Positions 1 to 11,936 of a stretch of 64,000 nucleotides of DNA are shown here, piece after piece; the first letter of the stretch is position 1, and every line of letters starts with the position of its first letter. A model generated the notes under the pieces. It was not told the origin of the DNA. It saw only the letters and a list, made by a program, of their open reading frames with translations, and ran no database searches. Origin of the DNA: Myotis daubentonii (Eukaryota; Chordata; Mammalia; Chiroptera; Vespertilionidae); contig NC_081851.1 of assembly GCF_963259705.1 (NCBI RefSeq), positions 17,892,145 through 17,956,144 of the forward strand. The letters are read 5' to 3'. The position numbers and the translations under genes were made by a program.

Positions 1-879
1 GCCCGTGGGCTGCGGACACAGGGCCGGTGAGGGGACCCGAGCATCGTCAACTCCTCTCCCAACGCCCCAGGGGCCCATCTTTGACCTGGAATGTGAGTGA
101 TCTTTTTCAACAAGCAACTTTAGATTTGTGTCATAAATAATGACCAAGCATCCTAATTCTGGTACAGGGCTAAGTAACAAGGAAGAAAGAGAAAACTAAC
201 TGGGAATCTAGGAGGCTACAAAGTGACAGGACACGAGAGAAACAGCCATGGCACACGCTTCCTGGTGGGCTGGGAGGTTCTGTGGTGGACACCACGTGGT
301 CTGTGTAGGCTGCAGTGGTATTTCTTTACCGAGGGGATTCGAACTTGGCACCTGACACAATTAGCCTAGAGTAGGAAAGCAGCTGTAGGGAAAAGCTGGT
401 TCTCCGAATATCCCAAAGGCTGTCGTGCAAAAGAAGGGCTGGATTTACTCTGAACAGTGCCGGAGGGTAAGCCTAGGGAGTGACAGGCAGGAATACACAG
501 CCCAGAGTAGAGCAGAGCTTGCTAATAATCAGAACTGCTCAGCCATGGCCAGGGATGCCTGGGGAACCGGAGCCTCGTCTCCCTCTGGCCTCCAGCAGAG
601 GCTCAGATGCCCACCGGCAAGGATGTGGGGGGGGGGGGGGGGAGCCAGCGCTGGGAAAGGTGTGAGGCAAACAAAAGCTAGGATTTTTTGACATGCTAGG
701 ACTCCACGGCGGTTTTCAATGTCTCTGCTCAGGCCTCCGTGGTGGCACTGCTACGGCTTCATCACTGACTCAGGTGGGCTTCCCAAGTGTGGCCTCCAAA
801 CCCAGGTGTTTATTAGAATCAGCTGGGGGAACTACTTAATCATAAAGATACCCAGACCCATATTCTACAGCTTCTAAAT
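1..879. other. Unassigned intronic sequence
   Basis: No gene or recognisable repeat seen except a 16-base G run at 627-642. Short open frames (for example 425-691) cross the G run and show no protein character. Confidence 0.6.
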
Positions 880-1093
880 CAGCCGTGGGCAAACTACGGC
901 CCCTGGGCCGGATCCGGCCCGTTTGAAATGAATAAAACTATTGAAAAAAAAGACCATACCCTTTTATGTAATGATGTTTACTTTGAATTTACATTAGTTC
1001 ACACAAACACTCCATCCATGCTTTTGTTCCGGCCCTCCGGTCCAGTTTAAGAACCCATTGTGGCTCTCGAGTCAAAAAGTTTGCCCACCCCTG
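880..1093. mobile_element. Non-autonomous hAT element (GTGGGCAAACT-type TIR)
   Basis: Begins CAGCCGTGGGCAAACT and ends AGTTTGCCCACCCCTG (after a TTTGACTC-like subterminal block in inverse), so the terminal inverted repeats match allowing a few changes. The interior contains the same GGATCCGGCCCG and CATCCATGCTTTTGTTCC blocks as the copy at 27324-27536, in opposite orientation. The 8-bp target duplication is not clear, suggesting an older copy. Confidence 0.8.
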
Positions 1094-1390
1094 TAAAATC
1101 CTACTCTCCAGAAGTTGGCCTAAGAATCTGTATTTTTACAAAGCTTCCACATGACTTTCTGGCAGACCAATTTGGAACCACTGGTAAGCTCTTCTGTGCC
1201 TACATCTTCGTTTGAAAAATTGAGTTAATAGTAGTTTTTACCTTAATGAATCATATAGAGACAATTTGATAACATATGTAAAATACTTAGTATGGTGCCT
1301 ATTTTGAGTAAACACACCTTAAAAATGTGTTCTCTGCACTACGTGATCAAGCTTGAGAGCCTTCATTGGTTAAAAATGTGGACAGTCTGG

Positions 1391-1634
1391 CCCTGGCTGG
1401 TGTTGCTAAGTGGTTAGAGCATCAGCCTGAGCACCGAAGGGTCTTGGGTTCTATCCCGACAAGAGCGCATACCTGGGTTGCGGGTTCGGGAGGCAACCAA
1501 TGGATGTGTTTCTCATCTCTCGTTCGCGTACTCGCTCTCCTTCCCTCCTTTTCTCCCTCCCTCCTTTCTAATCTCTCTAAAAATCAATGGGAAAAATATC
1601 CTTGGGTGAGGATTAACAAACAAACAAAAAAAGG
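1391..1634 (+). mobile_element. Ves SINE
   Basis: Starts CCCTGGCTGGTGTTGCTAAG, has a tRNA-like head with the GGGTTCTATCCC box, a CT-rich middle and a CTCTAAAAATCAATGGGAAA tail typical of bat Ves SINEs. An 11-bp target-site duplication, GGACAGTCTGG, flanks it at 1380-1390 and 1635-1645. Confidence 0.93.
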
Positions 1635-1645
1635 GGACAGTCTGG

Positions 1646-2665
1646 CTTATGTCAACTTCATACCTGGCCATTTCCTGTTTTCTCATCCTATCTCCTTCAG
1701 GCAACACCGACAAAATCTGATGCAATATAATTTGAATAAAATGCCTTATCTGTGTGCATATTACCTTATGATTAACTTAACACCGAGGTGCATTTAAAAG
1801 TTGAATGTAGTACAGTAGAAAGTCTGTGAAGTCTGGTTGCTCTGCAACAGTTAGAAGCTGAAGATGTAAATTCTCTACAAATAATGAGTTTAAAACTCAA
1901 ATTTATTCCCACATATTCAGGTAAAGATAAAAGACCCCATTTCTCCCTTTCCCTATAGCAAGCAGTCGTACTCACTCATTTGAAACCCTGCAATGCACTG
2001 AGCAGACGAATACCCTGTCCTGACATGCAGACCACCACAAATGGCTTCCAGTCTTTAATTGGAAATTTGCTTCTAGACACTAGGGTGAGTGTTAAAAAAC
2101 CCCCGACAGAAAGGCAGAAAGAAGGCAACTGGAGCAATGTATATCAAGTGAAAAAAGGCCTCCAGATTTCTGTATTCCCAGTTACAATTTATCAGACTGT
2201 TTCTGTTTGGGTGGTTTTATACAAAAAAATAAGTAAATAAATTGTAAAGCGTGGTTGCTTAAGCACATCTAAAGGTTAAATTCCAGGCAGCTCACCTATA
2301 TGTGAGAAGAAGGAACTGCCAAACACTTCACCTTTTGAGACTGAAACAAGCCGACTAACAGATGTGCAGTCCTTGTTACTGTAATTGTTGTACGCGGAAA
2401 CCCAAGCATTTTTAAAGCATGCATCATTGAAGGCCTCTGGGTCAACTCTCCTGTTCATGGCTGACACAGGCTCACTGCGTCTCATTTATGCACACGCTCT
2501 AATTCCTTGGCCTGTTACACAGCATTCGTCATTATTCTCAGATGTGTTCCTGGAAAGCTGGAAGCGAGTTCTAATCAGCTCTACTTTCACATTGTTCCAC
2601 ACACGGTAATTTTAGAAATGCAATAGCTTCAATTCTGACTGACTGTAACTGGCCACAGCTTCTAC
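1646..2665. other. Unassigned intronic sequence
   Basis: Moderately AT-rich unique-looking DNA between a SINE and the minisatellite. No exon or repeat family recognised. Confidence 0.5.
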
Positions 2666-4713
2666 GGTTCTCTCCTCCCTCCCCTTCTCCGTGCCCACCC
2701 CAGGTCCTCTCCTCCCTCCCCTTCTCCATGCCCACCCCAGGTCCTCCTCCCTCCCCTTCTCCGTGCCCACTCCAGGTTGTCTCCTCCCTCCCCTTCTCCA
2801 TGCCCACCCCAGGTCCTCTCCTCCCTCCCCTTCTTCATGCCCACTCCAGGTTCTCTCCTCCCTCCCCTTCTCCATGCCCACCCCAGGTCCTCTCCTCCCT
2901 CCCCTTCTCCATGCCCACTCCAGGTTCTCTCCTCCCTCCCCTTCTCCATGCCCACCCCAGGTCCTCTCCTCCCTCCCCTTCTTCATGCCCACTCCAGGTT
3001 CTCTCCTCCCTCCCCTTCTCCATGCCCACCCCAGGTCCTCTCCTCCCTCCCCTTCTCCATGCCCACCCCAGGTCCTCTCCTCCCTCCCCTTCTCCATGCC
3101 CACCCCAGGTCCTCCTCCCTCCCCTTCTCCATGCCCACCCCAGGTCCTCTCCTCCCTCCCCTTCTCCATGCCCACCCCAGGTCCTCTCCTCCCTCCCCTT
3201 CTCCATGCCCACCCCAGGTCCTCTCCTCCCTCCCCTTCTGCATGCCCACCCCAGGTCCTCCTCCCTCCCCTTCTGCATGCCCACCCCAGGTCCTCCTCCC
3301 TCCCCTTCTCCATGCCCACCCCAGGTCCTCTCCTCCCTCCCCTTCTCCATGCCCACCCCAGGTCCTCATCCCTCACTTTCTCCGTGCCCACCCCAGGTCC
3401 TCTCCTCCCTCCCCTTCTCCATGCCCACCCCAGGTCCTCTCCTCCCTCCCCTTCTCCATGCCCACCCCAGGTCCTCTCCTCCCTCCCCTTCTGCATGCCC
3501 ACCCCAGGTCCTCCTCCCTCCCCTTCTGCATGCCCACCCCAGGTCCTCCTCCCTCCCCTTCTCCATGCCCACCCCAGGTCCTCTCCTCCCTCCCCTTCTC
3601 CATGCCCACCCCAGGTCCTCATCCCTCACTTTCTCCGTGCCCACCCCAGGTCCTCTCCTCCCTCCCCTTCTCCATGCCCACCCCAGGTCCTCCTCCCTCC
3701 CTTCTCCGTGCCCACCCCAGGTTATCTCCTCCCTCCCTTCTCCGTGCCCACCGCAGGTCCTCTCCTCCCTCCCCTTCTCCATGCCCACCCCAGGTCCTCT
3801 CCTCCCTCCCCTTCTCCATGCCCACCCCAGGTCCTCTCCTCCCTCCCCTTCTCCATGCCCACCCCAGGTCCTCTCCTCCCTACCCTTCTCCATGCCCACC
3901 CCAGGTCCTCTCCTCCCTCCCCTTCTCTGTGCCCACCCCAGGTCCTCTCCTCCCTCCCCTTCTCCATGCCCACTCCAGGTTCTCTCCTCCCTCCGCTTCT
4001 CCATGCCCACTCCAGGTTATCTCCTCCCTCCCCTTCTCCATGCCCACCCCAGGTCCTCTCCTCCCTCCCCTTCTCCATGCCCACTCCAGGTTCTCTCCTC
4101 CCTCCGCTTCTCCATGCCCACTCCAGGTTATCTCCTCCCTCCCTTCTCCATGCCCACCCCAGGTCCTCTCCTCCCTCCCCTTCTCCATGCCCACTCCAGG
4201 TTCTCTCCTCCCTCCGCTTCTCCATGCCCACTCCAGGTTATCTCCTCCCTCCCCTTCTCCATGCCCACCCCAGGTCCTCTCCTCCCTCCCCTTCTCCATG
4301 CCCACCCCAGGTCCTCTCCTCCCTCCCCTTCTCCGTGCCCACCCCAGGTCCTCTCCTCCCTCCCCTTCTCCATGCCCACCCCAGGTCCTCTCCTCCCTCC
4401 GCTTCTCCGTGCCCACCCCAGGTCCTCTCCTCCCTCCCCTTCTCCATGCCCACCCCAGGTCCTCTCCTCCCTCCCCTTCTCCATGCCCACCCCAGGTCCT
4501 CTCCTCCCTCCCCTTCTCCATGCCCACCCCAGGTCCTCTCCTCCCTCCCCTTCTCCATGCCCACCCCAGGTCCTCTCCTCCCTCCCCTTCTCCATGCCCA
4601 CTCCAGGTTCTCTCCTCCCTCCGCTTCTCCGTGCCCACTCCAGGTTCTCTCCTCCCTCCCCTTCTCCATGCCCACCCCAGGTTCTCTCTTCCCTCCCCTT
4701 CTCCATGCCCACT
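2666..4713. repeat. 37-bp minisatellite (VNTR), about 55 copies
   Basis: A tandem array with a consensus period of 37 bp; the plus-strand unit contains GGTCCTCTCCTCCCTCCCC followed by TTCTCCATGCCCACCCCA. Variants include GGTTCTCT, GGTTATCT, TCCGTG, TTCATG, TGCATG, and a 35-bp form lacking two bases (GGTCCTCCTCC). Higher-order structure is visible: a seven-unit block recurs with a 253-bp spacing (marker CATCCCTCACTTTC at about 3367 and 3620), and a trimer recurs at about 3978, 4089 and 4199. No unit contains a stop codon and 37 is not a multiple of 3, so all six frames stay open for hundreds of codons. Those frames are not genes. Confidence 0.98.
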
Positions 4714-6067
4714 CTCATCACATGCAGTGTCTGGCTCATAAGAGATGCGCAGTCGAGATCTGTTGAATGAAATAATCATCTTTAACACTTGAAAGATCTC
4801 TCTAAAGACAGTTTTTATTAAAGTTGTTTTTGTATTGTAAGACGCTATCTCTAATTAACTTGTTTGATTTTTTTAAATTTTAATAAATGAGGCTCTTCTT
4901 AAAATGGAACATATTGTTTCTGGTTTTCAGTTATATCGTTACTAATGGGAATGAATATTTTACAACATATGAAAGCACATAAAAGAATAAAATTACAGTT
5001 ATGGTCTCCTTCAGCCCAATGTAAATGCTCAAATACTTGTTTAAAAAGGCTCTACATTTTAGAAGTTACAGCATTAAAACATCTGACTTGAAACCTCCTG
5101 TAATTTGATAATGTAAACACCTTCTTATTCACAATGGTCTAATAGTATATGACCTGTTCCTAAAAAGACACAATGCGTGCCAGACCTTTTATTTTAATTC
5201 TGGAACTGTCATCATATAAAGTAGAGAACCTTTTTAAAAACAAAAATGGCTGTCAAGAGAAAAGTCTGAGGTATTTTTAAATGAAAATGTAAAGGATACA
5301 GGAGTTCAAGGCTCCAAATTCTGAGTTTTTATGTGACTAGTGTACAAAGCATGGCTTATGGAATATGCGCTGTCTGAGAATGAGATATCTCCATACACCA
5401 CATTCTACAGCTGTGGACTTAGGTTTGTAAGAACAGTCACACTGCGATAATAAAGCACACATACATACACTTTTTGTACCCCCAAAACATATCTGGAGAG
5501 AGGAAGTGTGGTTCTGTGAGGCCCCTGGTCTGACGGTAAAGGCACCAAGCTTTGGCTCCATTCTAAAGCCGGACAAATGGCTCTTGGAAGAAACTGGAAG
5601 GAGCACCCCTAAAAATGCTTTGAGCAGAACCATAGGTAAATACCAGACGATGAACTAAATGGGCTGTCACTTTCGTTAAGAAACAGAACCGTGGTCTTTC
5701 CTTTTTTTGTCTGCGAGTCAGCTGCCTTTTCCCCGTGAAGCCATTCTCCCCATTTCCCAGTCTCGGCGAGTACATACTCAAGGCGCACACCGCACAGCAG
5801 ATGTGGTTGTCGGCAGGTAGTACAGTCTGTAAATCCAGCCTGCTCAACTGAACACCATTCATCATGTATTTTTAGGCCTTGTGATGTCTGCAACTAAATA
5901 TAAACAAGGAAAGAATCACTGACAACGGGAGACTCCTAGCCAATGAGATGGGATGGCTGGGAAAATCACCTCTATTTTAACCACAGGATGAGTTATTTTG
6001 GCCTCATGTAAACTGAGTCACTTAAAATTAAATCTGTACATTAAGTAGCTCAGGCTGTCCTCTAAGT
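4714..6067. other. Unassigned AT-rich intronic sequence
   Basis: AT-rich sequence following the minisatellite. Nothing coding or clearly repetitive recognised. Confidence 0.5.
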
Positions 6068-6136
6068 CAGCGGTCGCCAACCTTTCGGACCTCACGGACC
6101 ACCAGTGGTCCGCAGACCACTGGTTGGCGACCGCTG
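6068..6136. mobile_element. 69-bp palindromic hAT MITE
   Basis: Starts CAGCGGTCGCCAACC and ends GGTTGGCGACCGCTG, a perfect 15-bp inverted repeat, and the interior (GGACCACCAGTGGTCC) is itself nearly palindromic. Flanks CTCTAAGT / CTCTAACT (6060-6067 and 6137-6144) are an 8-bp target duplication with one mismatch. Confidence 0.88.
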
Positions 6137-6725
6137 CTCTAACTGACCCCCTGGTCTTTAAGGGAACACGCTGTGGACTCCTAGAGAGCAGGCCCCTGGA
6201 GCGCTGAATCCTCAGGGGGCTGGGGCCGGCCTGCTGGCTGGCCACACTGTTGAGGGGCCTGTCCTGCTGGCAAAGGCTGCAACCCCAGGAACGTGCCAAG
6301 TGTGACAACTGCTGGTGCCCCTTCGTTTTTCTGGTTTATTGAGTGTGGGATTGACGCCATGAATGCTGAGAATCCACCACATCATAAATATTGACCTGTT
6401 TGGTCTTGTTACAATGCAGTGTTTGGGACACCTCACAGATTTTCTGCACCCAGAAATTCCATTTGAAACATGCTCCCAAAGTAACTACCGTGGCTGTTTC
6501 CTCGATTTGTGTTCTTTATTCTTGCCATTTTATCTTCATTTACCTTCCTCCTGCTGCCCCTCTTACTTTACCTGAGTCCTTGGCTACTTAATGTACAGAT
6601 TTCATTTTAAATGACTCAAATGTCATTTTTCAATGAATTGCAAAATGAAGGCCAGCGCTTTCCTTCCGGGTGTTGAGGAGCGATTCCCAAACCTCCGCCT
6701 TGGAGCATCATGCTATGCTCTAGTC

Positions 6726-6937
6726 CCCTGGTCGGCAAACGGCGGCTCGCGAGCCACATGCGGCTCTTTGGCCCCTTGAGTGTGGCTCTTCCTAAGCTTT
6801 AGGAGTACCCTAATTAAGTTAGTAACAGTGTACCTACCTATATAGTTTAAGTTTAAAAAATTTGGCTCTCAAAAGAAATTTCATTCATTGTACTGTTGAT
6901 ATTTGGCTCTGTTGACTAATGAGTTTGCCGACCACTG
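6726..6937. mobile_element. Non-autonomous hAT element (GGTCGGCAAAC-type TIR), 212 bp
   Basis: Ends are CCCTGGTCGGCAAAC and GTTTGCCGACCACTG. A perfect 8-bp target duplication, CTCTAGTC, lies at 6718-6725 and 6938-6945. The interior has GGCTCTTTGGCCCCTTGAG and GTTAGTAACAGTGTACCTAC, shared with the longer relative at 27589-27998 in opposite orientation. Confidence 0.92.
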
Positions 6938-6945
6938 CTCTAGTC

Positions 6946-7364
6946 TGTGATGGGTTGAACTATGGCCTCCAAAATTCATATAGTGAAGCTCTAACTCCCA
7001 CTACTTCACAATGTGACCTTATTGGGAAATAATGTCATTGTACTAGATGTAATTAATTCAGATGAGGTCACACTGGAATAGGGTGGCCCTAATCCCATAT
7101 AGTTTGTGTCCTTGTAAAAGAAGAGGGAAATCTGAACTCAGCAGGTACGCAGGGAGAAGGCAATGAGCACATGCAGGAGAGACCAGGACGATGCCAAGGG
7201 ATGAGCAGATGGGCTCTTGCGGCCCTGCCCTCCGAAGGAACCAACCCTGCCCACACCTTGACCATGGTTGGAGTCCTTGTCTCCAGAAATATGAGGCAAA
7301 TGTGCTGTTAACGCCCTCCAGTCCGCGGTACTTGGTTACAACAGCTCTAGAAAACTAATACACA
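6946..7364 (+). mobile_element. MLT1-type ERVL-MaLR solo LTR
   Basis: Starts TGTGATGGGTTGAACTATGG and ends GAAAACTAATACACA, with the blocks AATTCATATAGTGAAG, ATGTGACCTTATTGGG and GATGAGGTCACACTGG characteristic of mammalian MLT1/MaLR LTRs. An ancient solo copy. A hAT target duplication directly abuts its 5' end. Confidence 0.75.
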
Positions 7365-7719
7365 TACCATGCATTTCCTCTGTTTATCCAGCAGCTCAAC
7401 AAACTGTGCTATCTGGTCAAATAAAGTGCAGCATAGAGCCGGATAATTAAGACCCTAATGTTTCTCAAGTTCATAGATCATGGTCAGAAGTTAAAAATTA
7501 GAAAAATAATTGCTGGCTACGAGTCACATGTTGATGTCAGGAGCCTTCAGATGACCGCCTTCATGGCAATCAGGTTTATTTTTTACGTTTAAATTTTAAC
7601 GTGTTACACCACAGTTTAAAATTGTAAACAAGCAGCTCCCTGTGCACAAAGCAGCATTTTATTCCATCCATGATATATACCTAATAAAGAGACTAGAGAA
7701 ATGAGACATTCTTAAACTG

Positions 7720-7968
7720 CTAGAGGCCCAGTGCACAAAACTCAAGCACTGGTAGGGGCCCTAGTGGCTGCTGGCTGCCAGCCGGGGCCTCCCTCCCTTC
7801 CCACCGCCTGCTGCCTTCGCTGGCTGGGGCCTCCCTCCCTTCCCCTGGCTGCCTGCTGCCATCGCTGGCTGGGGCCTCCCTCCCTTCTCCCAGCAGCCGC
7901 TGCCCCACCCCCTGGTCGAACTCCCAGCTGAGGAGACAATTTGCATACTATGCTTTTATTATATAGGA
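7720..7968 (-). mobile_element. HeliBat-type non-autonomous Helitron
   Basis: On the plus strand it begins CTAGAGGCCCAGTGCACAAA (3' end in reverse) and ends TTTTATTATATAGGA before a host T (TC 5' end in reverse). The interior holds about 2.5 copies of a roughly 50-bp unit containing GGCTGGGGCCTCCCTCCCTT (about 7770-7890). Small open frames follow this GC-rich filler and are not genes. Confidence 0.88.
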
Positions 7969-10821
7969 TGGAAAATGAGAACATGTGGCCGATATGATGG
8001 GTACTACAAACAAGTCAGGTCAGAGGAGCCAGTTTCTCACAGGTATGAAGGAGATTCAGTAGAAAATTCCAGCAGGAAGACCACCGTCAAGTCCCCATCA
8101 TGGACCAGGCGCTTGATCACCCTGAGCACTGGTGTCCTCGTGTGGTGATGTCAAAGCCCCCGGCATAGCTCCCCATCCAATGCAAATGTCCAGCTCTAAC
8201 TGAGCTGGACGACTCTTGTATTTTACTCTGTCGATCTCTCACCCTGGAAAAGTTCCCACTTTCTGGGCTTCTGGACTTTTCTGCCTCCTGGCTCTCCTGC
8301 CTCTCTGGTCCTTCCCCACCTGTGAAAGGCGCTCCTCAATTTGCTTTCATTCTGGTCACTCCCTGTGGTCTCCCCAGGGAGCTGGCCCACCGTCCAAGCC
8401 TGCATTTCCATCCTAACCTCTCAACTCCCAAGCAGCAGTCTCTAGGAAAACAGCCGTGTGAATATGATAACATGCCTTGCACTTACAGATACTTAGATTT
8501 ATACTTTGGCTAAACAGTATTTTCACAGTTGATCAACACAACATGAAGAGATAAGATGACCTGAAGAATGGTCTGTTAATAGATTAGTCTCTTAAAGAAG
8601 GTTAACTCATTCCAGCCACTTGCTTATAATATATTTTTGGTTGTACCTCATTTTACCTGGTAAAAAGTTAAAGCACAAGTTGTCTCTGAATTCTGAATCA
8701 GAGGGTACAAAACAGGTAAGGTGCTTCAACAGTGTCCCACATGAAGATACCCAGGTCCTTCCTGAGACCGGATGACTGGGAAGAACGAAAGGCAGAGGCC
8801 CCAGGAGTGCTGGCTGACCGTGTTTATCCTGACAGCACAAACTCTGACCCTGGAGAACTCAGCAATAATTTGCAAACGGTCACTGCCACTTAGAGGCAAA
8901 TTAAAGTCCACCTTGGAGTGCTAGCAGATAGAAAGGTAAGGAGAGGCAGCAGGAAGCTTGGGTAGGTAAAAGTATTCTGATTTAAATGTTCAAAGGACCA
9001 TTATAGGATCTTAATTCCTGCCAGTAAATAGAGCATTTAATTATACGGCAATGAGCTATAAATTCAGCCCCTCTGGAATGGAAACTCAGCAGAGAGCTCT
9101 GCGCTCCAGGGAGCAGCCTTCCTTCCGCACAACAGCCTGAGCTAACGCCCCAGGACCCCAGGTGGTGATAAGTGTAGAGAAAACCCAGTTAGGGGACAGA
9201 AGGCCCAAGGCAGCTGGCCATGAGCCAAGTTAAATGCCAAGGCTCCCAAGTAAAGCGTGGCAAATGCCCGTACCCCAATCCACCTCTGCTAAAACCTCGT
9301 GGACATGCCAGGCGCAATGCCTTCATTCAGTAAACAAGTCCTTAGGCAGTACGGCCAAGGCTGGGGCAATGGTCATGCCCTTCTAGCAAAGGGCTCTTCT
9401 TTATTTGAGAGCCTGAGCTCTGAAGGGAAACAACACGCAGTAAGAGCAACGGATGACTGCCAAGGCTGCTAGCTTCTCTTGCTCTGAGCATCCTGCCTCA
9501 GTTCCTCCCTGAGCACCCTTCCCCGAGCACAGCCAGAGAGCGCTGGCCCTAAGCACTGGTGTCCCCTAGAAACTGTCAGGCCAGAACAATCCTGATTCTA
9601 GACATGGCAACAGCAGTGGCAAAAAAAACACAAAACAACCTGTCAATTAGGGGAATAACCAAGGAAACTTCACTATAATTAAGGAAAACCTCGAATTCTG
9701 GTATTTTATCAATATTTCCAGGTTCCCACTTTTTTAAAATAGGTCCTGGCCAAACTCCTGGCGTGCATTTATCTGATGAGGTTTCGAACGATGGCGCACA
9801 CGCACAGGAACCACTGCAGTTGTTCCTGGCGCTTGTTTCTCTGCGGGTCCCTGCTCAGTAAGCCTTCTGTGCCTTGTGGGCTGTCACAGGGCCTTGAGGT
9901 CCAGCTCCCGGGCCCCACACCACCCGGCCAGCTGCGCGCAGCGACACCCTCACGCAGCCAGATTCATCCTGAAGCACCGGCCACTCGCCAGGTAGCGTGA
10001 AGTCTGGTTCGGAGGCAGGGTAGCATGCTCGTAATCAAGGCAGAGCTGAAAGTTAAAACAGACTAGAGAAATGTAAATTTCTTCGCAAACCAGGTGGATT
10101 TCCTGCGATAACACAAGCCTCTGTCAAATCAGAGCAGAAACACAACGTTGCTGGAGTTTACGGCATAAAAAGATGTGGCTCCCGTCACTAATTTGTTCCC
10201 CTGAACTCTGCCTTGTCCTCTATCAATTATGTCTCCAACTACAAACAGAGATAACTTCTTATCTCATGCAGCGATAATTAAAATGTCACCCCTGAGACAC
10301 CAAGAATGCTTCTGCTGTGAGAACTATAAACACTGTCAGTGTCACGCTCAGACCCGAGCCAGGCGTTCCCTTCCCGTGGAGAGCTCCATCGCTTCCAGTG
10401 CTTTCAGAATACACCCCATTGGAGAGTGAAGACCTGCCACCTCAACGTCGCGTGCGAGGCGGCACACAGCTGAGTGCCTGGAGCTACAGCCCCGTCTCAC
10501 AACACAGCAGTCCTGGCCTTCGGAGCCCATCTGCCTTTCTCTCTGCACAACTGAGTACGAGGCCGCACACTCTCCCTCTGAAGGCCTTGCTGTTGACTCC
10601 ATTGGAGTTGGTAAAACTGCTTCCCAACTGCGTAGTTCTTTTCCCATTTTCTCCCCTTTTTCCTTTTAATAAACCCCCTGCTGAGGCACAAGAGGCTGGA
10701 GCAGTGCAAGCGAAGGTTCCCCCGTGAATGCTAAAAGTGATTTAATCTGCTGGCAATCTTTCTTTCAAGAGCGAGGAGCATGGTCTCCTGGGCCAGTGCA
10801 ATGCTATCAACATTATCTATG
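7969..10821. other. Unassigned intronic sequence
   Basis: About 2.9 kb of unique-looking DNA with no recognised repeat family, tRNA or exon. Short open frames lack protein character. Confidence 0.5.
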
Positions 10822-11280
10822 TGTGGTAGGGAGAATGATGGCCCCCAAAGACATCCGCCTCCGGATCCCCGGAACCTGTGACGATGTCGCCTTACAAGGC
10901 AGAAGAGGCTTTGCAGATGTGAGTAAGTTAAGGATCTTGAGCTGGGGGATTATCCTGGATTATCCCCGTGGGCCCGAACTAATCACAAAGAGGGAGGCAG
11001 CGGAGTCCGAGAAGCAGAGGTCAGAGCCCGGTGACTGCTGGCTTTGAAGACGGGGAAGAGACCACGAGTCAAGGCACATGGAAAGCCTCCCGAAGTGGGA
11101 GAAAGCCAGGAAACAGATCCTCCCTGGGGTCCCCCAGGAGGAACACTTTCCTGCCGACACCCTAATTTTGGCCCAGTGACACCCATTTCAGACTTCTAAG
11201 CTTCAGAACCGGAAGGTAGTAAACGTGTATGGTTTTAAGCCACAAAATTTGTGGTAATTTGCTCCAGTAGCAAATTACAA
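10822..11280 (+). mobile_element. MLT1-type ERVL-MaLR solo LTR
   Basis: Begins TGTGGTAGGGAGAATGATGG, includes GGAACCTGTGACGATGTC, AAGTTAAGGATCTTGAG, GATTATCCTGGATTATCC and GCTGGCTTTGAAGA, and ends near TTTAAGCCACAAAATTTGTG. These blocks are in the standard order for MLT1 LTRs. The 107-aa open frame 10724-11047 is a by-product. Confidence 0.8.
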
Positions 11281-11936
11281 TCAAGGAGTTTGGGGAAACA
11301 CCCTGCTAGTCCCCAAAGTCTACTCTTATTATTCCAACTCTCGATGACCTGTTCCATTAACAGGTGAAGTGCCTTAACCAGGTGAAGTGCCCTTTATTTA
11401 AAGACCCAGCATGCAGAATTCTTACTACACGAGAGCCCATTTAAGCCAAACCTCTAATTTTAGCCAAGAGGAAAATAAGAACTCAGAGAGGGTCAAAGAA
11501 TGCCCAGAGACACCCAGCCAATCGGTGACTTCTGCTGACATTCTAACCCAATTCTCTAAATTTCCTGTCTCCTGCTATACTGTGAACAATGCTGTCCCTC
11601 AGAAATATTCTTCCTTCCTCTTCTAAGTTGATTCCCTTGGCAGATTGTACATAGGTTGCATGTTTCAACTAGGAAGTAGCACAGAGTGGCTCAAAGAAAT
11701 TCAGTTCGCATCACAATGTCAGCCCATGGGCTAAGATGGAGCACTGGGCTGCCGCAGACAGATATCCGGAAGCCAGGTGAATCCAGCTTCTCCCAAATGC
11801 AGAACATACAGAACAGGTTTATCAGGTTACAGGTTCTATGAATACTATCCAAAATACAGAGCACAGTTTTGGCCACCTCAAACTCAGAGCTTTATAAGGC
11901 TTTTTTATTTGTATTATTTTGAACCAAAAGCACTCA

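Noticed and set aside
2666..4713. CRISPR-like regular repeat
   Set aside because: Tandem repeats without unique spacers in a mammalian genome; it is a minisatellite.
2612..4788. Many open frames of 100-691 codons on both strands
   Set aside because: All lie in the 37-bp minisatellite. The unit has no stop codon in any frame and 37 is not divisible by 3, so every frame is open. No conserved start, splice signal or domain.
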